Below, piece by piece: positions 57,798 through 64,000 of a DNA stretch of 64,000 bases. The stretch covers positions 22,092 through 86,091 of the forward strand of contig CALKXH010000093.1 in assembly GCA_938005675.1 (NCBI GenBank), written 5' to 3'. The notes beneath the pieces are model-generated. The model saw only the letters and a program-made list of their open reading frames with translations. It was not told the DNA's origin and did no database searches. Both the position numbers and the translations under genes were made by a program. Positions within the stretch are counted from its first letter, which is position 1, and every line of letters starts with the position of its first letter. Source of the stretch: an uncultured Anaerolineae bacterium. Lineage in GTDB: Bacteria > Chloroflexota > Anaerolineae > Aggregatilineales > UBA2796.

Positions 57798-59477
57798 TCA
57801 GCCCACGCCGCCTAGGTAGGTCACGCCGCTGCCATCGCCGGCTTTGGCGGTATAAGGCGTGCAGAGTCGCCCTGTTCGGGCGCTGTACGCCGCGCCGACC
57901 GCCTCAATGACCGCCGAGACGGCGGAGTCGTCCACGAGGGCGATCACGGCGCCGCCGAAGCCGCCGCCCATCATGCGCGCCCCGTAGACTCCGCGCTGCT
58001 GCTGGGCGAGCTCGGCGAGGAGGTCCAGCTCAGGGATGCTGACCTCGTAGAGTTGGCTCAGGCTGGCGTGGCTGGCGTTGAGCAGCGCGCCGAGCGCCCT
58101 CAGATCGGCTTGGCGCAGCGCCTCGGCGGCGGCGAGGGTGCGGGCGTTCTCCTCCAGCACGTGCTGGGCGCGGCGCGCCACGACTTCGGGCAGGGCGGCG
58201 CGCTGGGCGGCGAATAGCTCAGGCGTGGCATCGCGCAGGCTCGGCACGCCGAGTCGACGGGCGGCTTCCTCGCACTGTTGGCGGCGCAGCCCGTACTCAC
58301 TGCTGACCAGCTCGCGGCGCACGCCCGTATCCAGCGTGACGAGGGTCACGCCGCGCGGCAGCGGCACGGGCGTGGTCTCTAGGCTGCGGCAATCGATCAG
58401 CAGGGCGTGATCGGCGCGCCCGACGGCGGCGATCAGCTGATCCATGATGCCGCTGCGGATGCCGATGAAGTGATGCTCCACCTGCTGACCGAGCAGCGCC
58501 TTTTGAGTCTGCGTGAGGGGGATGCCCAGCAGGGCGCTGAGCGTCTCGAACATGGCGACCTCGATGGCGGCTGAGGAGCTGAAGCCAGCGCCCAGCGGCA
58601 CATCCCCGCCGATGGTCAGGTTCATGCCGCGCAGCCGATTGGGATTCTGCCCGTGGAGCAGGGCGAGCGTCCCGCCTAGGGCGAGGCAGCCGCGGATGTA
58701 GCGCGTCCAAGCGGGCAGGGAGTCATCGTGCAGGCGGGCGAGCGGAAAGGTCACTGTGCTGTTGAAATCGAGCGAGTCGAGGACGATCAGATCGTCGTCG
58801 CGGGCGGCGGCGGCGATGTAAATTGCCTTATCGATGGCGGCGGGCAGCACGAAGCCGTCGTTGTAGTCGGTATGCTCGCCGATCAGGTTGACTCTGCCCG
58901 GCGCGCGGGCGATACACAGCGGCGGCGCGCCGTGACGGGCAACATAGGCTTCCAGCACGGCGTTGCGAGGCTGCTCAAGCGGCTGAGGGGCGGGCGCGAG
59001 GCGCGCCTTCGCCGCGCGCAACGTCCAATCGCGCAGATCGGCGAGGTCTTGGGCGAGGTACAGGTTCAGGGCGGGGAACTGCTCGGCGAGCCGCGCGGCG
59101 TGCTGCCTGACCAACTGGCGCGCCCGTTCGCTGGCTTCCTTAGGGCTGGCGGCGGAGGGCGGCTCGCCCGCCTGATCGACGTAGTGCGGATCGATGTACA
59201 AGCCGACCGCCTGATGGCGCTTCAGGGCGCTCAGCGCCGCCCAACCGCTCTCCGCCAAGGCGCCGAAGCTGAGCGTCTCGCCCGTGATCGCCATCACAAT
59301 GACCTGCGCCTGCTGCAGGGCGTCAGCCTCGCGGCGGCTGGCAGCCTCATCCCAGATGGGCACGCGCGGATCGAAGACGCTGATGCCCTCAGCGGCGCAG
59401 GCTGCCTTGATCGGCTCGCGCCACTGCGAGTCGGCGGTCGTCCCCATCAAAAAAACGAGCGCGCTTTGCTCAGTCAT
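57798..59477 (-). CDS. galK: Galactokinase with N-terminal deoxyribosyltransferase-like domain
   Basis: 559 residues, about 170 more than a normal galactokinase. The kinase part (about 175-559) has GRVNLIGEHTDYNDG (near 194-208), the GDVPLGAGFSSSAAIEVA ATP loop and GARMMGGGFGGAVIAL, so galactose should be phosphorylated at C1. The N-terminal part (about 6-110) reads VFLMGTTADSQWREPIKAAC, then FDPRVPIWDE and SFGALAESGWAA, like nucleoside 2-deoxyribosyltransferase family 2 proteins; the catalytic-type Glu76 (in LAESGWA) is kept. The fusion is real in frame without a stop. The operon partner is the cNMP/ParA-like protein 20 bp upstream. No galT or galE is nearby. Confidence 0.85.
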   Translation of the reverse strand: MTEQSALVFLMGTTADSQWREPIKAACAAEGISVFDPRVPIWDEAASRREADALQQAQVIVMAITGETLSFGALAESGWAALSALKRHQAVGLYIDPHYVDQAGEPPSAASPKEASERARQLVRQHAARLAEQFPALNLYLAQDLADLRDWTLRAAKARLAPAPQPLEQPRNAVLEAYVARHGAPPLCIARAPGRVNLIGEHTDYNDGFVLPAAIDKAIYIAAAARDDDLIVLDSLDFNSTVTFPLARLHDDSLPAWTRYIRGCLALGGTLALLHGQNPNRLRGMNLTIGGDVPLGAGFSSSAAIEVAMFETLSALLGIPLTQTQKALLGQQVEHHFIGIRSGIMDQLIAAVGRADHALLIDCRSLETTPVPLPRGVTLVTLDTGVRRELVSSEYGLRRQQCEEAARRLGVPSLRDATPELFAAQRAALPEVVARRAQHVLEENARTLAAAEALRQADLRALGALLNASHASLSQLYEVSIPELDLLAELAQQQRGVYGARMMGGGFGGAVIALVDDSAVSAVIEAVGAAYSARTGRLCTPYTAKAGDGSGVTYLGGVG

Positions 59478-59497
59478 GCGGTCTTTCTCTCTCAAGT

Positions 59498-61258
59498 TCA
59501 GATCAGCATCAATTTTTGATTGATCTCAATCGCCATCGCCTCTTGGCGCAGCTCGCGCTTGAGGGCTTCCACGTAATCGAAGATGCTCGGCAAGTGGGCG
59601 TTCAGATCGGCTTGGCTGGCGTAGCTGCGCACGATGTGAATGCTCTCGCCCACCAAGCCGACCTCGGCGCTATTCCAGACTCCGCGCGCTTGCAGGGCGG
59701 TGGTGGTCGCGCCGCCGAAGCGCTCGCCCAGAAAGGCGAGGGTGCGCTCCACGTAGGGCGTTGCATCGATGGTGGCGTTCACGTCAATGGTCGTCGGGAT
59801 GTACAAACTGATCGCGTTGGTGCGCCCTAACCGATCCACCAGCGTCGCGGCGAAGTGGCGGATTGCCTCAGGCAGATCGTCGGGCGTCAGGGCGAGGTGC
59901 GCGGCGAAGGCGGGGTCGTGCGGCAGGATGAAATCGGCGCTGATGCCGATCGGCTCCGCCTTTTCGAGCGCCGTCTCGCGCAGGACGCTGAACAGCCCGA
60001 CTCGTTCAGCGCTGACTTGACGGCGCAGCGCGCTGCCAAGCGCCACGATCTGCACAGCCGACTCAGCAGTGGGCGCGCCGACCAAGACGATCTGATCGGC
60101 GTAGCCGCTGAGATAGCTGAGCAGGTCTTCAGCCTGAGCGGACGCGCTAATCACGACATGCTCATAGCAGGCGAGCAGCTGATCAGCCATGAGCGTGGCG
60201 CAGACCGACGGCGGCACCAGCGGATTGCCTGATCGGGCGATCACATCGTAACCGGCGGCGTGGGCGAAGGTATCCAGCTCGTCGTCCAGCCCGAATAGCT
60301 CTGCCAGCCGCTGAGAGCGGGGCATGTGCGTGTAGGCGATGCGCCCGCCCAGCTTGGCGGCGAGGCTGAGCGCCAAAGCCATGCCCAAATCGCTCGCGCC
60401 GACGCCCGCCTGCGCCTCGATCAGCACGATCAGACGCGCTGACTCAGCCCTAGCGCGCCCCTCGCTTTTGACCAAGCGCGCCGCTAGGATGCGCGCCAAC
60501 TCCAGGGCGACGCTGGCGTGCTGCTCCAGCAGGGCGAGGAACGCCTCGCGCTTGAGACTGAGCGCGTAGACGGTGCTGAGCGCCGTCGCTGTCGCGCTTG
60601 GCACGCTGCCGCTGATGGCGCTGTACTCGCCGATGATCTCGCCCTGCTGTAGGTAGTTCAAAATTTTCGGCGTTGCGGCGTCGGCGCTGTAGTGCGTGAT
60701 GGCGACGATGCCGCTCTTGATGATGAAGACTCGGTCGTTGCTCTTGCCTTGCCATACCAGCACGTCGCCGCGCTGATAGCGCACCTCGTCCATTTGATCG
60801 GCGAGGGCGCGCAGCTGAGCCTCAGCCAGACGTCTGAAGAGCGCCAGACTGCTCAAAAAGCTGACTCGATCCTGATCGACGCGCTCCCAAAGCGCGCTGG
60901 GCAGCCCGACGCCCGTCCGCTGCGCCCTGCCCTGAAAGACGACTCGATAGCGCACCTCGCCCGCGACGATGGCTTGGCGCAGCAAGCCTTTTTCCAGCAT
61001 GGCGTCCAGAGTAGGTTGTAGTTCTTGGGCAGCCTGCCCGCGCGCCTGCCAAAAGTCGCTCACTTCTGAGAGGGTGGCGGGCTTGCGGCGCGCCAACCAG
61101 CCGATCAGCAGGCGCTGCGGCGGCGGAAGCGCCTCACTCAGCAGATCGAGCGCCGTCAAGCCCGTTTGGGTTTGCGCGGCGCGGCGAGTCGCTCGCCCGC
61201 TCTGCGCATCGGCAGTGGGCTCATCTTTGGAGGGCGGCGGCTCATCGCGTTCGGGCAT
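59498..61258 (-). CDS. Cyclic-nucleotide-binding regulator with ParA-like domain
   Basis: 586 residues. A winged-helix-like region (about 42-108), a cNMP-binding domain (about 135-265, with GDVLVWQGKSNDRVFIIKSG), then a ParA/CpaE-like P-loop domain (about 275-500) whose Walker A-like loop is degenerate (EAQAGVGASDLG; the lysine is replaced), and a C-terminal alpha/beta tail. In the phosphate cassette GEYSAISGSVPSATATAL the usual arginine is serine, so classic cAMP binding is doubtful. It precedes galK by 20 bp. Its role may be sensing or localisation rather than ATPase work. Confidence 0.7.
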   Translation of the reverse strand: MPERDEPPPSKDEPTADAQSGRATRRAAQTQTGLTALDLLSEALPPPQRLLIGWLARRKPATLSEVSDFWQARGQAAQELQPTLDAMLEKGLLRQAIVAGEVRYRVVFQGRAQRTGVGLPSALWERVDQDRVSFLSSLALFRRLAEAQLRALADQMDEVRYQRGDVLVWQGKSNDRVFIIKSGIVAITHYSADAATPKILNYLQQGEIIGEYSAISGSVPSATATALSTVYALSLKREAFLALLEQHASVALELARILAARLVKSEGRARAESARLIVLIEAQAGVGASDLGMALALSLAAKLGGRIAYTHMPRSQRLAELFGLDDELDTFAHAAGYDVIARSGNPLVPPSVCATLMADQLLACYEHVVISASAQAEDLLSYLSGYADQIVLVGAPTAESAVQIVALGSALRRQVSAERVGLFSVLRETALEKAEPIGISADFILPHDPAFAAHLALTPDDLPEAIRHFAATLVDRLGRTNAISLYIPTTIDVNATIDATPYVERTLAFLGERFGGATTTALQARGVWNSAEVGLVGESIHIVRSYASQADLNAHLPSIFDYVEALKRELRQEAMAIEINQKLMLI

Positions 61259-61455
61259 AGGCTCATTCGGCTCACAGTGCGCAGGGCTGCTTCAACGCCC
61301 TCACAGCTTACCACAGGCGGCTACGCTTGACAACGTCGCGCCGTCTTGAACCTGCGAAAGGCGGCGCAAGGACGGCGTTTTGGCGAATCAGACCCTTTGG
61401 GGCTATAAACGAGCCGTCGAGAGCACGCACAACAAAAAATTCCTTATGAAACCTT

Positions 61456-62067
61456 ATGAAAATTTTAGCCGTCAGCGATAACGTCCTGGCGCGGCTGGAG
61501 AACCGCGAGAATCTGCTGCGTAACTACAGCGACGTACAGGTTTTAGTCAGCTGCGGGGATATGCCCGCCCACTACTTAGAGTTCATCAGCGATGTGCTGG
61601 GCGTGCCGCTGCTGTACGTGCGCGGCAACCACGATATCCACTACACCAACACGCAGCCCGGCGGTGACAATCTGCACGGGCGCGTGCTACACTTTGGAGG
61701 CTTGTTGTGGGCGGGCTTGGAGGGCTGCTTGCGCTACAACCGCGAGCCGATTCAATACACACAAGGCGAGATGTTCGGGCAGGTGCTGCGCCTGTACCCA
61801 TCTGTGCTGCTGGCGCGCGCGCGCTTCCGCCGCCGCCTCGACGTCATGCTCACGCACGCGCCGCCCCGCCACATCCACGACCTGCCCGACCGCGCTCACA
61901 ACGGTTTTCAGGCGTTTCGCCTGCTCATCCGCTTGTATCGCCCGCGCTTCTTGCTGCACGGGCACGTCGATACGCACAGCGCACCTCTGCAGCCCACTCA
62001 GACGCGCTTCCTACACACCGAAGTCATCAACGTCAACCCTGCAAAGGTGCTAGAGCTTGAGTCATGA
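61456..62067 (+). CDS. Metallophosphoesterase
   Basis: 203 residues. Calcineurin-type motifs: SDN at 7-9 (instead of the usual DxH), VSCGD (31-35), GNHDIH (57-62), LTHAPP and LHGHVD. The first metal ligand histidine is missing, so metal use or activity may differ. The family cleaves phosphodiesters, including cyclic nucleotides. No ribosome site is seen near ATG 61456. It is followed by the ParB-like gene (14 bp gap) and is probably cotranscribed with it. Confidence 0.85.
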   Translation: MKILAVSDNVLARLENRENLLRNYSDVQVLVSCGDMPAHYLEFISDVLGVPLLYVRGNHDIHYTNTQPGGDNLHGRVLHFGGLLWAGLEGCLRYNREPIQYTQGEMFGQVLRLYPSVLLARARFRRRLDVMLTHAPPRHIHDLPDRAHNGFQAFRLLIRLYRPRFLLHGHVDTHSAPLQPTQTRFLHTEVINVNPAKVLELES

Positions 62068-62081
62068 GGGGAGGTAGCCCG

Positions 62082-62957
62082 ATGGATCCTGACGACCCAA
62101 CCGCTGTGGCGCAATCCTCGCGCCACTTTTCCCAAGCGCGCATGCAAGCCTTCTGGCAGGAGGTCTGGGCGTTGTTGACGGGCAAATCGATAGACCTGCT
62201 GCGCTTTGAGGAGGTCAAGCAGCGCCTGCGCCTGACCGATGAACGCTATCTGGGCTTGCAAGAGATACCGCTCGATAAGATCGTGGGCAGCGTCGGGCGC
62301 TACCGCGATTTCACGCGCACCTTTTTGCCGCGCACCAACGCCGTGCGCTCGCGCTGGCAGCGCCTCGATGCCCTCGCGCGCGGACCGGAGGGCTTTCCGC
62401 CCATCGAGGTCTACAAGGTCGGCGATGTCTACTTCGTGATCGACGGCAACCATCGGGTCTCGGTCGCCCGTCAGCTGGGCGCCAAGACCATTGAGGCGTA
62501 CGTGACCGAGCTGCGCACGCCCGTGCCAATCGATGAGAACACCACCGAGAGAGACCTGATCCAAAAAGAGGCGTACGCCGAGTTTTTGCGCCGCACGCGC
62601 CTGAACGTCCTGCGCCCGGAGGCGCAGATCACCCTCAGCGAGCCGGATCGCTACAACCAACTGCTGGAGCACATCTCCGTCCACCAGTACTTCATGGGGC
62701 TCGATCAAAAGCGCGATATCTCGTGGGAGGAGGCGGTCTGCAGTTGGTACGATAACGTCTACATGCCGCTCGTCAAGCTGATCCGCGAGTACGAGGTGCT
62801 GCAGTACTTCCCCGGTCGCACCGAAGCCGACCTGTACGCATGGCTGATCAAGCATCAAGAGGCGATGCGCCTCTATCACGGCGGCGATTACATGACCCCT
62901 CAGGAGACCGTCGCCGACTTTTTGAGCAAACTGCCCGATAAGGCGCGGCGCGGCTGA
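62082..62957 (+). CDS. ParB-like nuclease-domain protein
   Basis: 291 residues from ATG 62082 (GGGAGG 7 nt upstream; an ATG at 62064 overlaps the previous stop and is possible). The centre has a ParB/sulfiredoxin-like motif VYFVIDGNHRVSVARQLG with GNHR at 122-125, plus VPIDENTTERDLIQKEAYAE after it. The C-terminal half is helical with YDNVYMPLVKLIREYEVLQY. Proteins of this kind in Chloroflexota are of unknown role. Pairing with a phosphoesterase suggests a nucleotide-linked function. Confidence 0.7.
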   Translation: MDPDDPTAVAQSSRHFSQARMQAFWQEVWALLTGKSIDLLRFEEVKQRLRLTDERYLGLQEIPLDKIVGSVGRYRDFTRTFLPRTNAVRSRWQRLDALARGPEGFPPIEVYKVGDVYFVIDGNHRVSVARQLGAKTIEAYVTELRTPVPIDENTTERDLIQKEAYAEFLRRTRLNVLRPEAQITLSEPDRYNQLLEHISVHQYFMGLDQKRDISWEEAVCSWYDNVYMPLVKLIREYEVLQYFPGRTEADLYAWLIKHQEAMRLYHGGDYMTPQETVADFLSKLPDKARRG

Positions 62958-62969
62958 AATCTTGAAGGC

Positions 62970-63000
62970 AAAAAAATTAGGGCGGCGCGTTGCCGCCCTA
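62970..63000 (-). terminator. Intrinsic terminator of the YceI-like gene
   Basis: On the minus strand a perfect 9-bp stem (63000-62992 with 62986-62978, 5-nt loop) is followed by AA-free T-run TTTTTTT (62976-62970). It also lies just after the convergent ParB-like gene. Confidence 0.85.
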
Positions 63001-63019
63001 GTCCTCTCTCAGGCGAAGC

Positions 63020-63973
63020 TCACTCAGCGGCGCGCGCCACCAAATTCAGCACGATGCGCACGTCATCGTTGACGCTCACGAAGCCCAGATTGGGCGGCGT
63101 CAAGCCCAACTCGGTCAGTTTCAGGTCGGCGAAGGCGGTCACCACCAGCACGCCATCTTCATAGCGCCCCATCGCCGTGAAGACCGTCTCGCGGACGTTC
63201 TCGCGCACTTGCAAGTTACCCTTGATCTGGAAGGTGAGGCTCTCGCCTTCGCGGTAGGCGCGCTCAGGCAAGCCGATCAGCTCGGCATCGGTGAACTTGG
63301 CGATGGGGAAGCGGTTGAAGTTGAAGCCGCGATCGCTGATCATCCAGTTATCGCGGTTGCGCTGGTCGGAGCGAATCTGCGCCAAATTGACGTTGATCTC
63401 CTCGCTCAGCTGGCTGTTGGCGAGGTTGCCCAGATCGATTGCGACTTCCCCGGCGATCTCTTTGGTCACGCCCACGGCGAGGACGAAGCTGCCGTTCAGA
63501 ATCTCGCCGACTTGGTAGCACGCCTCCGACTCTTCGCCCACGATGCTCAGGAAGACGAAGTTCGACTCTTCAGCGGCGCTGGGCGTTGGCTCTGGGGTGG
63601 TGGTCGGCATGGGCGTGGCGGTCGGGGCGTTGCGAGGCGTGGCGGTGGCGCCGCGCGCCGCCGTGCAAGAGATGTACAGCTCCTGCGGGCGCAGGGCGGG
63701 CTGATCGGCGGCATCAAAGGCGACGGCGCGCGCGCCGTTCTGGTAGAAGCTGTTGCGGGCGGCGGTGGCGGTCAGGGCGCGCTCCGCCTGCTGGGTGCGC
63801 AGGGCGTCGATGTTATTGCTGCGAGCGGTCGGCACGCCCGTCACGGAGGGCGTGGTGAAGATCGAGGGCAAGACGAAGTTCACAGCGATGTAGATGCCAA
63901 AGGCGAGGACGGGGATGCCGATCAAGGCGGCGGCGCCTAGCATAAGCGCTCTTGAGCGTTTCATCGCGTTCAT
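63020..63973 (-). CDS. YceI-like membrane-anchored protein
   Basis: 317 residues from ATG 63973 (an ATG at 63964 is also possible; AAGGAG lies just upstream). An N-terminal helix (about 9-40), a Pro/Thr-rich linker (about 110-138, with TPMPTTTPEPTPSA), and a C-terminal YceI/lipocalin-like barrel (about 140-317) with NVNLAQIRSDQRNRDNWMIS and FPIAKFTDAELIGLP. YceI proteins bind isoprenoid-type lipids in a beta barrel. The barrel faces outside. It ends in a good terminator. Confidence 0.78.
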   Translation of the reverse strand: MNAMKRSRALMLGAAALIGIPVLAFGIYIAVNFVLPSIFTTPSVTGVPTARSNNIDALRTQQAERALTATAARNSFYQNGARAVAFDAADQPALRPQELYISCTAARGATATPRNAPTATPMPTTTPEPTPSAAEESNFVFLSIVGEESEACYQVGEILNGSFVLAVGVTKEIAGEVAIDLGNLANSQLSEEINVNLAQIRSDQRNRDNWMISDRGFNFNRFPIAKFTDAELIGLPERAYREGESLTFQIKGNLQVRENVRETVFTAMGRYEDGVLVVTAFADLKLTELGLTPPNLGFVSVNDDVRIVLNLVARAAE

Positions 63974-64000
63974 TTTCTCCTTCAAGCTAGGTTTCTAACA

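Noticed and set aside
61327..61332. TTGACA as the -35 of the phosphoesterase gene
   Set aside because: No acceptable -10 lies 15-19 bp downstream; TATAAA at 61404 has no matching -35.
1..64000. tRNA, rRNA, CRISPR, insertion sequence, integrase or phage genes
   Set aside because: No direct-repeat arrays, transposase motifs or tRNA-like cloverleaf ends were seen in any intergenic gap.

Overview
This is a dense, GC-rich bacterial chromosome segment with 52 protein-coding genes (one cut by the left edge). I see no rRNA, tRNA, CRISPR array, transposase, integrase or phage gene. The gene set suggests a member of the Chloroflexota (Anaerolineae-like): a fused phosphoglucose/phosphomannose isomerase, many exported proteins with a membrane anchor or lipobox followed by a Pro/Thr-rich linker, DUF4397, DUF2085 and YceI-like proteins, YebC, and sugar and peptide ABC transporters. 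The phylum is an inference from gene content, not from a phylogenetic marker.

Layout. 1-5,000: a Tat-exported protein and a thioredoxin-like protein, a class V aminotransferase, the isomerase, and an orphan sugar-type binding protein. 5,000-11,200: a degenerate small GTPase and a DUF4397 lipoprotein facing a upp / glycosyltransferase / DUF58 operon. 11,300-16,300: NADP-type isocitrate dehydrogenase, then a consensus promoter and a roughly 178-nt leader ending in an intrinsic terminator ahead of an arginine-decarboxylase-like gene, then mtnA with an SH3-like membrane protein. 16,300-28,600: a TPR protein, a secreted protein, a fused FAD / [2Fe-2S] molybdo-hydroxylase subunit, a PepSY protein, a peptide-type ABC transporter, two lipoproteins, an FHA protein and mnmA. 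28,800-38,850: a carbohydrate-utilisation block (LacI regulator, binding protein, two permeases, a clan GH-A hydrolase, GH1 beta-glucosidase and a separate GH2 beta-mannosidase). 38,850-56,500: oligoendopeptidase F, a DUF255 thioredoxin protein, a TIM-barrel hydrolase-like protein, a C39 peptidase/TPR protein, tilS, a LOG protein, DUF2085, YebC, a NYN ribonuclease-like protein, coaX, priA and Hsp20. 56,500-64,000: a structured intergenic region, an S41 protease, a cyclic-nucleotide/ParA-like regulator in an operon with an unusual galactokinase, a phosphoesterase paired with a ParB-like protein, and a YceI-like protein.

How the parts work together. The clearest unit is the minus-strand operon from about 36,250 to 28,783. 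Its promoter is followed by two near-perfect copies of the CelR operator TGGGAGCGCTCCCA, 31 bp apart, so the LacI protein probably controls uptake and hydrolysis of beta-linked oligosaccharides. None of the ABC systems here has its own ATPase gene, so ATPases must come from elsewhere in the genome. Many convergent gene pairs overlap at their 3' ends; most others are separated by a hairpin.

The most promising unexplained items are the terminator-bearing leader RNA before the decarboxylase (12,983-13,160), the galactokinase with an N-terminal deoxyribosyltransferase-like domain and its cNMP/ParA-like operon partner, the tandem-NYN protein, and the structured region at 56,250-56,490.
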